DNA of 64,000 bases, taken from assembly GCF_036416795.1 (NCBI RefSeq), contig NZ_CP143867.1, positions 6,006,001 to 6,070,000 on the forward strand, given 5' to 3'. Below are positions 1 through 8,127 of the stretch, in pieces; position 1 is the first letter of the stretch; each line of letters opens with the position of its first letter. Position numbers and translations under genes: made by a program. The DNA comes from Bacteroides sp. MSB163. GTDB lineage: Bacteria > Bacteroidota > Bacteroidia > Bacteroidales > Bacteroidaceae. The notes below the pieces were generated by a model. The model did no database searches. It was given only the letters and a program-made list of their open reading frames with translations, and had not been told where the DNA came from.

Positions 1-1616
1 CAAAGGATAAAGTTGGGAGTACGCTCGCCTTTCAGTTCACCGGCGGCAATATGGGTGACTTCGCCTGTACGGGGATTTATCTTTTCGATACTGTTAGGGC
101 TGTTATAGAGCAGCGCCCATACATTCCCTTCCCGGTCAGGAATCATCTGGTTGATGAACATGCCGGACAGGCCGTTGTGGATGGAATAAGTCTTCTCCGC
201 CATGTAGAGTCCGCCGGAAGAACGCATGAGTTTTTCCTTATCCACCACGAAGATGCCACCAAGACAGGTAGCTATCCAAAGTCGCCCGTCACGGTCTTCA
301 AAAAGGCTATACGTCCAATTGGCGTTGTAGCGGCGGGTGCTGTCCACTATGTTATAATGTATAAACTGGCGTTTCGCCGGGTCGTAGCGGCTAATACTGC
401 CATCCGTAGCCACCCAGAGTTGTTGTTCACGGTCTTCGTAAAGATGGCGTACCCGGTTGTGGGACAAAGGATATTTCCTGTCTCCCATCTTATACCAGGC
501 AACGTCCTGTTCCCCATCCATAAGAGCGGTGAAGCGAATGAGGCCGTTGGTGCCACCAAACCAATAAGTTCCGTGCGCATCACGCAGCATGGAATAGAAC
601 TGGTTGCCCTCCCCTGTTCCGGTAATCTGCGAGATAGGGATGTGACGCAACACACTGTTATGGCGGGACATGGAGATGCCGTAATCCGTACCCAGCCAGA
701 CGTTATGCTCGCGGTCGGCAAAAATGGTCCAGATGATATTGTTAGAAAGGGACTGGAGGTTTCGGGAGTCATGAACAACGTGCAACAGGGGTTCGTCCTC
801 CTGATAGACGTACAGACCATTATCGGTACCTACCAGCAATTGTCCGTTTCCGTCCAGTGCCAGAGATTTGACGGAGTTATCATGAAAAGCATCTATCCGC
901 CGTGTATGCCCATCGGCAGGGGTGTATTTGAAAAGACATCCTTCTGTGCCTATCCAGATGCAACTGCGTGCGGTATCTTCCAGAAGTGAATTGACAAACT
1001 GGTTGCTTCTTCCCCCAGTGACGGGAAGGTTTATGGTTTCAAAGCGTCCGGTAGCGGGGATGTAGCGGCAACAGCCGTTGTACGTGCCAATGTAGAGGTT
1101 ATCGTCCGAGGCGCGGATAATGGAATAAATGGTCTGATGCGGAAGTCCTTCGGTGATGGCGGAGAGCTGCCGGGTTTCAGGTGAGTAGGTGTAAAGACCG
1201 TTAAGTGTTCCCAGCCACAGCACGCCGTCACGCAATGCCAGTGTGCGTATGTCGGTCGGGAAGTCCGCTTCCGGTTCTTGGTAGGTGTCTGTCCGGTAAT
1301 TATAAATCAGCAAGCCATTGTCCGCACCCATATAGAGATAAGTGCTGTCCACCACTTCACCGCAATAAATGCGCGTATTGCTGCGCTCACCGAAAGTGAA
1401 ATGCGGTTGTGAGGAATAGCCGTCGTAACTGAACAGTCCTTTGTTGGAACCTATCCATATCAGTCCTTGCGTGTCTTGCAGGAAACAACTGATAACGGAT
1501 GCTTCCGTCCCCAGACTGATATTATCAAACAGCCTGTAATCGGACTTCTGCCCTGCCAGAGTGCAAGGAAGCCAGATTTGTAACAGAATGAAAAGAAAAA
1601 GAACTGGTTTGTGCAT
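1..1616 (-). CDS. Hybrid two-component system, sensor part (5' portion only)
   Basis: This is the N-terminal part of an HTCS; the gene runs off the left edge, so kinase, receiver and DNA-binding domains are not seen. The frame is open from the ATG at 1616 to base 1. It starts with a signal peptide (MHKPVLFLFILLQIWLPCTL) and continues with repeated blades of the two-component-regulator propeller type, such as GLIWIGSNKGLFSYDG and NVWLGTDYGI. In this family the periplasmic propellers bind an oligosaccharide and the cytoplasmic AraC domain activates a polysaccharide-utilisation locus, which here would lie to the left of the window. The ligand cannot be told from the sequence. The start lies 28 bp after the stop of the AAA-ATPase-like gene on the same strand. 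Confidence 0.9.
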   Translation of the reverse strand, partial: MHKPVLFLFILLQIWLPCTLAGQKSDYRLFDNISLGTEASVISCFLQDTQGLIWIGSNKGLFSYDGYSSQPHFTFGERSNTRIYCGEVVDSTYLYMGADNGLLIYNYRTDTYQEPEADFPTDIRTLALRDGVLWLGTLNGLYTYSPETRQLSAITEGLPHQTIYSIIRASDDNLYIGTYNGCCRYIPATGRFETINLPVTGGRSNQFVNSLLEDTARSCIWIGTEGCLFKYTPADGHTRRIDAFHDNSVKSLALDGNGQLLVGTDNGLYVYQEDEPLLHVVHDSRNLQSLSNNIIWTIFADREHNVWLGTDYGISMSRHNSVLRHIPISQITGTGEGNQFYSMLRDAHGTYWFGGTNGLIRFTALMDGEQDVAWYKMGDRKYPLSHNRVRHLYEDREQQLWVATDGSISRYDPAKRQFIHYNIVDSTRRYNANWTYSLFEDRDGRLWIATCLGGIFVVDKEKLMRSSGGLYMAEKTYSIHNGLSGMFINQMIPDREGNVWALLYNSPNSIEKINPRTGEVTHIAAGELKGERTPNFIL

Positions 1617-1644
1617 ATGCCGGGTTACGTTAAAGGTCCGGAGA

Positions 1645-3042
1645 CTACTTGTCGCGCTGCGAGACATAATTCTTCAGGTAGTCGGCAATGTAGTCGAAGT
1701 AGGCTTGCCAATCAGCATCATGAGCGAGCTGGTTGGGGAATTCACTCTTTTCGTAGTTGCTGGAGTTGAAGATACTCAGCAAGTAAGTATAGAGTTGATC
1801 CTGAATCACTAAATTAGGAATGGTAAACTTGATTCTTCCTTGGTACATACCACTGATGGTAAGTATGCCGAAGTAATAAAGCAGGCTCACGAAGTTATCG
1901 GGATTGGTGATGTTAGTGGTAGAGAATCCTCTCTTCAAGTCTCCGACGATGAAACCTTGGCTCACGAGAGTCTGGATGACGGAGGCATCGTGGGCAAACT
2001 CCTTGTCCTTGCGGATGAGCATGCGCAGTTTCTCGTAGTCGATGCGGATGTTGTCTTCCACCATGTCTTCCGGAACATTACCGCACGAGATGTAATTCTT
2101 GACGAAGTAAAGCACCATGTTGGAGTTGTACATCGTGGTTTCACCGTAACATTCCTGCGCGAAGCAATAGTTATCGTACCACGGTTTCATTATATCTATC
2201 AGTTCGTCTACAGTGTGCTTGAAGGGGCTGTTCGTTGAATAATAGGTCAGCATTTCGCGCACTTCTTCTTCCGTAAATCCCATCATCTGATTGAATTTCG
2301 GCGTGAGGGAGTAGTTTGTTCCGATGTTGAAGCCACTGGTGAGGTCGTCCATCGTCACGGGACTTACTCCTGTAATGAAACAGCGCTTGATACTGGAATC
2401 CGTTCCCGCTTTCACCTTGTTGAAGAAAGCACGCAGGTAGCTTTCGCCATGTGTTTCGTTGGTGTAGCGATGCAGGCTTTCGGGGTCGGAAAGGATGGCG
2501 TTGGTGAAGTGGTCATACTCATCTATAAAAAGGTATATATCCTGTCCGGCGCGTTCGCACTCATGATAGAGGAAATCGAACTGGTTGACAGCTCCTTCTA
2601 TTGCGTCCAACTTTTCTTTGGTGCCTTGCGGCAGAAGGTCGGCATAGACCTCGCAGAAGTAGTCAAAACAGATTTGGCAGTGCGCATCCAGTCCTTTGCG
2701 GTAGTTGTGTAGTTCACCGGTGATACCGGAAAAGTTGAGGTAGAGCACGAGATAAGTATTACGACTCGGCGTGGGGTGCTGGCCGATGTACAGATCGCCG
2801 AACAGTGCTTCGAACTTGTCGCGGGTGCGCACGTCGTAGTATTGCCTCAGCAGGTTCAGCGTCAGGCTCTTCCCGAAACGACGCGGACGGATGAAGAAGA
2901 AAAAGCGGTCTGCCTGTTCTATCAAAGGGATGAAACGGGTTTTATCCACATAATAATAATTGTCGAGGCGGATGTCGGCAAAGTTCATCATGCCGTAGGG
3001 AAGTCTCTTTCTGCCGGGTACTAAGTATTCTAATGGGTCCAT
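1645..3042 (-). CDS. AAA-ATPase-like protein, C-terminal nuclease domain missing
   Basis: The protein belongs to the AAA-ATPase-like / DUF1703 family common in Bacteroides (PF09820-type ATPase, normally followed by a PD-(D/E)XK nuclease domain). Visible are the N-terminal YYYVDKTRFI segment, a Walker-A-like loop RPRRFGKSLTLN near residue 50 and a Walker B (DIYLFIDEYDHF) near residue 175. The chain stops at 465 residues after DYLKNYVSQRDK, close to where relatives begin the nuclease domain; full-length relatives run to roughly 510-580. The HTCS start follows within 30 bp. The family role is unknown; it has been compared with STAND-type or mobile defence ATPases, but that is inference. The ATPase part looks intact, so this may be a natural short form or a 3' truncation. 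Confidence 0.85.
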   Translation of the reverse strand: MDPLEYLVPGRKRLPYGMMNFADIRLDNYYYVDKTRFIPLIEQADRFFFFIRPRRFGKSLTLNLLRQYYDVRTRDKFEALFGDLYIGQHPTPSRNTYLVLYLNFSGITGELHNYRKGLDAHCQICFDYFCEVYADLLPQGTKEKLDAIEGAVNQFDFLYHECERAGQDIYLFIDEYDHFTNAILSDPESLHRYTNETHGESYLRAFFNKVKAGTDSSIKRCFITGVSPVTMDDLTSGFNIGTNYSLTPKFNQMMGFTEEEVREMLTYYSTNSPFKHTVDELIDIMKPWYDNYCFAQECYGETTMYNSNMVLYFVKNYISCGNVPEDMVEDNIRIDYEKLRMLIRKDKEFAHDASVIQTLVSQGFIVGDLKRGFSTTNITNPDNFVSLLYYFGILTISGMYQGRIKFTIPNLVIQDQLYTYLLSIFNSSNYEKSEFPNQLAHDADWQAYFDYIADYLKNYVSQRDK

Positions 3043-3136
3043 ATGCTGTCCTCCTACTGTTTTTGGGATATTTAATCCGTCGCTTTATGACGGGATAACG
3101 ACACAAAGATAACAAAAGTTCTTATAAAGGGGGCAT

Positions 3137-3448
3137 CTATAGCAGAGCAGCGTATTTACGTATCTGGTTCAAACGCTCCATAAGCGTTCTGTCGCTCATT
3201 GCTTGCTGCATGTTATATTTCAATTGCAATCGCATCAGTGAATCGGCAGGAACATCCAATGCAGCCTCAAACATCATGGCAGTGGCAGTGGTCAACGTGC
3301 GACGTCCATTCAAAAGGTCGTTGAGTACCTTGTAAGAAATGCCCATCTGTTCCGCCAGTTTCCGTTGTGAAATCTTGCGGTATTCTATTTCATCCTTCAG
3401 CACCTCGCCGGGATGGGTCGGGGTATATCCGAATCTTACAGTTGCCAT
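3137..3448 (-). CDS. higA: HigA-family antitoxin, XRE-type HTH
   Basis: The 103-residue protein starts with the HigA/VapI signature (FGYTPTHPGEVLKDEI) and continues into an XRE helix-turn-helix (SQRKLAEQMGISYKVLNDLLNGRR, about residues 28-51). HigA antitoxins bind and neutralise the HigB mRNA interferase and repress their own operon. It lies 9 bp downstream of the toxin gene, in the toxin-first order typical of higBA. Family assignment is firm; activity was not tested. Confidence 0.88.
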   Translation of the reverse strand: MATVRFGYTPTHPGEVLKDEIEYRKISQRKLAEQMGISYKVLNDLLNGRRTLTTATAMMFEAALDVPADSLMRLQLKYNMQQAMSDRTLMERLNQIRKYAALL

Positions 3449-3457
3449 ATCTTTTAT

Positions 3458-3775
3458 TTACTTATAATGATTAGACAATTCAATTATATTACACACGGTG
3501 ATTACAATCTCAGAAACCACTTTAGTTGTCTTGAACTCTATACGATACTGATCGTTCACCCGAACCGATTCCAAGCCGGCTTTATCGCCAACAAGTACCT
3601 CGTAATGCAACGAATGGTATCTAAAAAGATCTTCTACTACTGCCACCGATTCCAACAGATCTATCGTCTTACGATATTTGGCAACGATTGGGGGCTGAAA
3701 ACGATGCTTCTTATCAGAAGTCTTTCCCTTGAGATACAATTCCTCTAAATATTCTTTATCAAACTTTATCTCCAT
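3458..3775 (-). CDS. higB: HigB-like toxin, RelE/ParE superfamily
   Basis: This 105-residue protein resembles the RelE/ParE-fold HigB toxins: it ends in the usual beta-strand pattern (GLESVRVNDQYRIEFKTT, then VVSEIVITVCNIIELSNHYK) and contains Arg in VRVNDQYRIEF, as the family does. HigB toxins cleave mRNA on the ribosome. It is the first gene of a two-gene operon with higA and is preceded by a good Bacteroides promoter. The N-terminus (MEIKFDKEYLEELYLKGK) is longer than in E. coli-type HigB but usual for Bacteroidota relatives. Confidence 0.85.
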   Translation of the reverse strand: MEIKFDKEYLEELYLKGKTSDKKHRFQPPIVAKYRKTIDLLESVAVVEDLFRYHSLHYEVLVGDKAGLESVRVNDQYRIEFKTTKVVSEIVITVCNIIELSNHYK

Positions 3776-3798
3776 GCTTTGATTGTAGTCAACTGATG

Positions 3799-3830
3799 CA
3801 AAGTTAATGCAATTCTTTTAAAGTCCACAA
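3799..3830 (-). promoter_or_regulatory. Promoter of higBA
   Basis: On the minus strand a -33 TTG (3828-3830) is followed after 21 nt by TAACTTTG (3799-3806), which matches the Bacteroides sigma consensus TAnnTTTG. It lies about 24 bp upstream of the higB start. Confidence 0.7.
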
Positions 3831-3870
3831 TATTTAAGGATTTTGTTTTAGAGTAACAAAAAAAACGATG

Positions 3871-4329
3871 TCAACCCAACGGATTTTCCTCTATGCCGCC
3901 ATCGCCTCCTGAGGGACTATCGTCCACAGTATCGGAGGGGAGCTCAATCCACTCCAGCGTGCCACTGTCCACCAGCGCACGGGTGTAGGTGCCGCTGGAG
4001 GTCTTCTCCCGGTCGGGAGTGAACTCCACACGGACGGCTTTCACTTGTTTCTGAAAATCGAAATCCTTGAGGTCGGCCACGCCTACGGTATTGAGCGTGT
4101 AGCGGAAGTAGCCCAGCCCTTTGATGTGGACGGACTTTCCTTGTTTCATCTGGGTGTGCATCACGGGGGCTATGTCGCCCAGCACCGCCTGCACGTCGGA
4201 GTTACTGACGGTGGAGATGCGAGCCAGTTCCTTGGCTATGTCTTCGGTTTCTACGGGTTTGCCCTTGACGATGGCCTGGGGGTAATATACTTTCTTTGAC
4301 TTGTTCTGTTGTTTTTTCCAAAATGCCAT
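3871..4329 (-). CDS. HU-HIG family DNA-binding protein
   Basis: This 152-residue protein is of the Bacteroidota HU-HIG type: a basic N-terminus (MAFWKKQQNKSKKVYYPQAI), an HU/IHF-like domain with the GKSVHIKGLGYFRYTL strand, then an acidic low-complexity tail ending GGIEENPLG. Such proteins probably bind DNA as dimers; specific targets are unknown. The paralogue at 22706-23185 carries the same kind of ENPLG tail. An inverted-repeat cluster lies upstream at 4448-4508. Confidence 0.87.
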   Translation of the reverse strand: MAFWKKQQNKSKKVYYPQAIVKGKPVETEDIAKELARISTVSNSDVQAVLGDIAPVMHTQMKQGKSVHIKGLGYFRYTLNTVGVADLKDFDFQKQVKAVRVEFTPDREKTSSGTYTRALVDSGTLEWIELPSDTVDDSPSGGDGGIEENPLG

Positions 4330-4447
4330 AATTGTAAGTTTTTTAAAGTGAATATATTGTTGCTGTATTATCCGCTCCGTCTCCTCCCGCCACTATTACT
4401 CCGGGCAGGTGAAACTTCCCAAAGGAGGAGGCTGAGCCTTGACTGTG

Positions 4448-4508
4448 CCGAAGTTAAACTTTGACGATGCCAATGTTGAACTTTGACCGCCTCAAAGTTT
4501 AACTTCGG
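4448..4508. repeat. Inverted repeat with an internal third copy
   Basis: Between the LRR lipoprotein gene and the HU-HIG gene, a 17-bp arm CCGAAGTTAAACTTTGA (4448-4464) is matched perfectly by its reverse complement at 4492-4508. A related copy, GTTGAACTTTGAC, sits at 4475-4487. It could be a terminator of the upstream gene or a binding-site cluster in the HU-HIG leader. The rest of 4330-4554 shows nothing else I can name. Confidence 0.6.
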
Positions 4509-4554
4509 GAAAAGGCTTATTCCGTGCCGGGAGAGGGAATGCCCCCGATGTCAA

Positions 4555-6231
4555 TCATTGAAAGCCGATGCTTTTCCAAATCATGGGGCTAGCATTGGCC
4601 GCCACAGTCCATCCGTTACCGTTGGAGACTTTGGGGACGGCACTGCCATCCTCTTTCTTATCGACGTTCAGTACGAGGTCGCAATTGGCAGGATTAAATG
4701 CGTTATCTCCGGAATGAGTGCTTCTGTTGTGAAAAACAGCCTTGCGCTCTATACTGTTGGCATTATCTATACCAACGAAATCACCGGCTGCGGTGGCCTC
4801 TATCCGGGTAAGAGAGTTGCATCCCGTAACGATATAATTGTCGAACCGGTTGCACTTCGGTATTTTGAGCGTTTGCAGACTTGTACATCCGAAGAAAGCA
4901 TCCCCGTCTATCACCGTCACATTATCCAGCGTGAGTTCCGCCAATGAAGTGCAGTTCTGAAATGCGTATTTATCAATTTGGACAACCTGCGAAAGATTCA
5001 CCGTAGTCAGCGCAGAGCAGTTGCCAAAAGCATACTCTCCGATTACCCGCACGTCATCGGGCAACACCACCTCCTGCAAGGCGGTGCAATTAATAAAGGC
5101 GTTGTCGGGCAGTGTTGGCGTTGCACCCCAGCCCGTCACTCCGGTGAGGTCGCATTTCGTGATTTGTTTATTATCGGCAAATGTACCCCAGCCACCGCCC
5201 ATTCCCGCCTTGGCAAGGTCGCCCTTGAGCTTGATTTCGGTGACGTCGGCATTGAGGATGGCTTGGATAGCGGCCTTTACTTCAACAGCAGAGGCATACT
5301 GGTCCATATCGATAGGTTCGTCGGGTACTACGTCTTTCAGTGTCACTTCTGCCACGTATACGTTTCCCGCTTCTATTGTGATAGTGGGCAGGGCGGCTAC
5401 ATACTTTTTCCCTTCGCTATCGGTGGCGGTTATGAACACCTCGGGTATTCTGTCGGGCACGAGGGCGGTATAGAAAACATTACCCGATGAGGTAAGGGAG
5501 AGGTTTTCTATTTTCTCCATGGATATTTCATTTTCAGAGTAGTAGGCGAGAGGAGGAACCGTCAGATCCACGTCTGCCGCACGAGACACATTGCTCAGTT
5601 GCAAGCCGGTGATGGTTACTCCGGCGGGTATTCCCTGTATAGTAAGTTTCAGCGCCGCCGTCAGGGGAAGGAAGCTGAAGCTGACGGTGGATTCTCCCTG
5701 ATAGGTGGTCTTGGCAAAGATGGTGTGCTTTATGTTGCGCGGAGTTCCGTCACTTGTGATGTCGGGGATGCTCAAGCTTAGCCATTCCGGGATATACTCA
5801 GATATAGCCGGAACTACCGCGAGAGTAAAGTTCATGTCAGTCAAGCCGTGTTGGTAGCAGGCGTACAGTTCATCGCCCGTTTCTGTTCCCTCAGGCAAAT
5901 TCCCGGTGAATTCGGTGTTTTTGCCATCCGGGCTGAGTGAACTTGCTTTTTGTTGAAGGGTGGATGACGCTTGTTTAGTCCTATTATAAAGGTATATCTT
6001 TTCGCCACTTGCCGCCCACTTCACTATGAGCTTTCCGTTGCCTTCCGCGTTGGTTTGGTCGTCGTATGTCAGGCGGGTATCCGCTCCCGTACCGGGCATG
6101 GCGGCGGTGACGGTTATCTGTTTTCCCGGGGCGTTGCCGTTATCGGGAGTTTCCATTGCCGGTTCGTCCTGGCTGCATCCTGCCGCCATTGTCAGGCAGA
6201 AGAGGATGGTGGGTATGATGATTTTCTTCAT
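4555..6231 (-). CDS. Fimbrillin-like lipoprotein with BspA-type leucine-rich repeats
   Basis: I choose the ATG at 6231 rather than an upstream in-frame one, because it begins a clean lipoprotein signal (MKKIIIPTILF, lipobox MAAGC, Cys19), giving 558 residues. The first half resembles the fimbrillin / Mfa-like fold of Bacteroides surface lipoproteins (ADTRLTYDDQ, LIVKWAASGEKIYLY). After about residue 310 come LRR_5 repeats of the BspA type (YAFGNCSALTTVNLSQ, YAFQNCTSLAELTLDN, DAFFGCTSLQTLKIPK). The product is expected on the outer-membrane surface, with a possible role in adhesion or a minor fimbria; the ligand is unknown. The start is 7 bp after the stop of a 70-residue small gene, so they are probably cotranscribed. 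Confidence 0.85.
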   Translation of the reverse strand: MKKIIIPTILFCLTMAAGCSQDEPAMETPDNGNAPGKQITVTAAMPGTGADTRLTYDDQTNAEGNGKLIVKWAASGEKIYLYNRTKQASSTLQQKASSLSPDGKNTEFTGNLPEGTETGDELYACYQHGLTDMNFTLAVVPAISEYIPEWLSLSIPDITSDGTPRNIKHTIFAKTTYQGESTVSFSFLPLTAALKLTIQGIPAGVTITGLQLSNVSRAADVDLTVPPLAYYSENEISMEKIENLSLTSSGNVFYTALVPDRIPEVFITATDSEGKKYVAALPTITIEAGNVYVAEVTLKDVVPDEPIDMDQYASAVEVKAAIQAILNADVTEIKLKGDLAKAGMGGGWGTFADNKQITKCDLTGVTGWGATPTLPDNAFINCTALQEVVLPDDVRVIGEYAFGNCSALTTVNLSQVVQIDKYAFQNCTSLAELTLDNVTVIDGDAFFGCTSLQTLKIPKCNRFDNYIVTGCNSLTRIEATAAGDFVGIDNANSIERKAVFHNRSTHSGDNAFNPANCDLVLNVDKKEDGSAVPKVSNGNGWTVAANASPMIWKSIGFQ

Positions 6232-6238
6232 ATAGCGC

Positions 6239-6451
6239 TTATTTTTCAATGGTGAGAATGTCGTTGATAAGGTCTTCCAGGTCACTGCCGGATGCGGCGC
6301 GGCCATAGCCGGTGGAACGGGTGCGGCCGGCGCTACTGCCCCAAGGTCTTTGCGGCATGTCGCCCAGACTACTTGCCATAATTCCCTCGCTTTCCATCCG
6401 TATCACTTCGATGGCGGGGGCGGTGTACTTTTGCTTTTCTGTTGGTTTCAT
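6239..6451 (-). CDS. Small conserved-type protein, 70 residues, unknown function
   Basis: The ATG at 6451 is chosen because the upstream in-frame extension is not protein-like and covers the promoter. The protein reads MKPTEKQKYTAPAIEVIRM, then ESEGIMASSLGD, then a Gly/Arg/Ser-rich stretch and a short acidic C-terminus. There is no signal peptide or membrane segment. Bacteroides genomes often carry small proteins with this AP-x-x-EV / EGxMASS pattern near surface-lipoprotein genes; I know no assigned function. It lies 7 bp upstream of the fimbrillin/LRR gene behind a good promoter and a perfect palindrome. It could be a small regulator or a peptide precursor, both unproven. Confidence 0.7.
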   Translation of the reverse strand: MKPTEKQKYTAPAIEVIRMESEGIMASSLGDMPQRPWGSSAGRTRSTGYGRAASGSDLEDLINDILTIEK

Positions 6452-6499
6452 ACTCGTTGTCTCCTGTCTTTTGTATAATGAATACTGAATTGTTTGCCA

Positions 6500-6531
6500 C
6501 GAAATTACCGCACAGACGTATTCATGCCAAA
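6500..6531 (-). promoter_or_regulatory. Promoter of the small gene and fimbrillin/LRR operon
   Basis: On the minus strand TTTG (6528-6531) is followed by a 20-nt spacer and TAATTTCG (6500-6507), one mismatch from TAnnTTTG. The predicted transcript would have a leader of about 40 nt before the ATG at 6451. Confidence 0.6.
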
Positions 6532-6538
6532 TAATATC

Positions 6539-6572
6539 AATTATCTTTCGTTCAATCGAACGAAAGATAATT
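6539..6572. promoter_or_regulatory. Perfect 15-bp palindrome just upstream of a promoter
   Basis: The arms AATTATCTTTCGTTC (6539-6553) and its exact reverse complement (6558-6572) flank a 4-nt centre. It ends 8 bp upstream of the -33 element at 6528-6531, the usual place for an activator site, and lies downstream of the membrane AraC gene. It could also be that gene's terminator, but no T-run follows on the minus strand. Confidence 0.65.
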
Positions 6573-6651
6573 TCACCTATGCTGAAAAGCAGGAAAATCA
6601 ATGAAAGATAGCCTGAAAAGGAAACTAAAACAGGCTCTTAATTCAAGCGGA

Positions 6652-7821
6652 CTACAAGAATTGCTTACAATAGCATTTGGGAGTCATTCCCATTAGTTGC
6701 TTAAAGTCTCTGTTGAAATTGCTACTATTGTTGTAACCTACCATCTCACATACATCTTCTATACTATATTCGGGATGCTCGGCAAATAACCGGGATGCCT
6801 CGCGTATGCGTAGTTCCTTACGCCACGGACGGAAGTCGATGCCATAGCAACTTTTCATATATTGCCGGAAGAAAGCCTTGCTTGTCCCGAAAGAAGCAAT
6901 CACCATACCGGAAGGAACATCGCTTTGGCAGTATTCTTTCTCATCTACGTATTTCTGCAACCTTTCTTTTAATGCCTGCCTCGCTTCGGACATCTCATCT
7001 TCCGCTATCGCATCTTCCGGTGTTGCATCCTCTGTTGTCTCTTCCGCCGTTTCTTCCTTCATATTTGTCTCTGATGCAACTGTCTCCGCCGAGACCGCAC
7101 AAACATTCGCCTCTTGCGGTACGGACGCAATGACCGGGATTACAAATTTCATTCTATGGTAGTAGTTCACAAACCAAATCACCATGAAACTATAGAAAAC
7201 CACATACAGGGGAACGAAGAATTTGTACCAACCGGGATTAAATATAATAAGTATAGCCATTACTCCGATAGCCAGTGCACTATAGAACCCGATCTTCACC
7301 CATGCCAAACGACTTTCCTCATCGTCGTCATAATAGTCTTCTACCTCTTGCACCGTTTTGCGGTAAGACGATATGAATTGCCTCGTATAGACAATCAGCT
7401 GAACGACATAAGCAATAAGACCCGCATAAAAAAACCATGAGAAATAATCCGTAAAGCAGAACAGGGAGACAAACAAGACAATACCCGCTACTGTGATACC
7501 TCCCGCCTGCCGGAATACCACACTCCATCTGACCGCATTGGGACGTATGAAAACCAACATGGACATCGTAAAAAGCAGAGACTGGAACGAAGCAACAAAA
7601 AGCGTACTGGCCGGTTCGATACGGCGGTCATACCCCGTCAGGCAACACATCGCACTGAGAAGTGAGAGCACAAAATAAGAAGGTACAAGAATATTACGGG
7701 CTTTTCGAAGTTTCGCCAATCCGCTTTCCGGCAATATCTTCGTAGTCGCCAACATAACTCCTAATATTGCAATAACAAAGGCGGAAGCACCCGTTAAAAA
7801 CTCGTATGTCGTTTCATCCAT
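6652..7821 (-). CDS. Membrane-anchored AraC-family transcriptional regulator
   Basis: The 389-residue protein has about six hydrophobic segments in its first 225 residues (for example GASAFVIAILGVMLATT and GIVLFVSLFCFTDYFSWFF). A charged linker rich in Glu and Ala follows, then a C-terminal AraC/XylS double helix-turn-helix (REASRLFAEHPEYSIEDVCEM, then GYNNSSNFNRDFKQLMGMTP). The layout suggests a membrane sensor passing a signal directly to a DNA-binding domain; the signal is unknown. It lies directly upstream, same strand, of the small gene and fimbrillin/LRR operon, which is a plausible target. It has its own promoter. Confidence 0.87.
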   Translation of the reverse strand: MDETTYEFLTGASAFVIAILGVMLATTKILPESGLAKLRKARNILVPSYFVLSLLSAMCCLTGYDRRIEPASTLFVASFQSLLFTMSMLVFIRPNAVRWSVVFRQAGGITVAGIVLFVSLFCFTDYFSWFFYAGLIAYVVQLIVYTRQFISSYRKTVQEVEDYYDDDEESRLAWVKIGFYSALAIGVMAILIIFNPGWYKFFVPLYVVFYSFMVIWFVNYYHRMKFVIPVIASVPQEANVCAVSAETVASETNMKEETAEETTEDATPEDAIAEDEMSEARQALKERLQKYVDEKEYCQSDVPSGMVIASFGTSKAFFRQYMKSCYGIDFRPWRKELRIREASRLFAEHPEYSIEDVCEMVGYNNSSNFNRDFKQLMGMTPKCYCKQFL

Positions 7822-7842
7822 GTGATAAGAGCGTTATAACGG

Positions 7843-7874
7843 CAAAATTAGTTCTTTTTACATTGTGTGCCAAA
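7843..7874 (-). promoter_or_regulatory. Promoter of the membrane AraC gene
   Basis: On the minus strand TTTG (7871-7874), a 20-nt spacer and TAATTTTG (7843-7850) match the Bacteroides consensus exactly. It lies 22 bp upstream of the ATG at 7821. Confidence 0.75.
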
Positions 7875-7961
7875 TAATTAATCCTGAAAACTTCATCTTT
7901 TTATACCACCTATCTCCGCCTCCCAATGTAAACAGAAGGGAAATAAGACTTTCTACGGCTT

Positions 7962-7975
7962 TGCAAACGTTTGCA
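7962..7975. promoter_or_regulatory. LacI-type operator, perfect palindrome
   Basis: The 14-bp palindrome TGCAAACGTTTGCA has the central CG and the form typical of LacI/GalR operators. It lies between the divergent AraC and LacI genes. The rest of the 7822-8195 interval holds the two promoters and a second inverted repeat, and shows no convincing gene. Confidence 0.7.
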
Positions 7976-8127
7976 CTATTCTATAATCCGATAATTCTCA
8001 ACACAGAAGCTTATTCTCATCTATTCCGCTATTTTTGCAATCGGATTAGTTGGCTTTACGTTTTTCAGTTTGGCAGCTATCCCTGTTTAAGTAACCTTTG
8101 AATAAGAAGAACTGCACCTCAGCAATA

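Noticed and set aside
51..989. Open frame of 312 residues on the plus strand
   Set aside because: It is opposite the HTCS propeller frame, which has a signal peptide and family repeats; the plus-strand product resembles nothing and starts inside the other gene.
7865..8101. Possible 78-residue gene in the AraC-LacI gap
   Set aside because: It crosses the AraC promoter and the LacI operator, has no family resemblance and no start signal.
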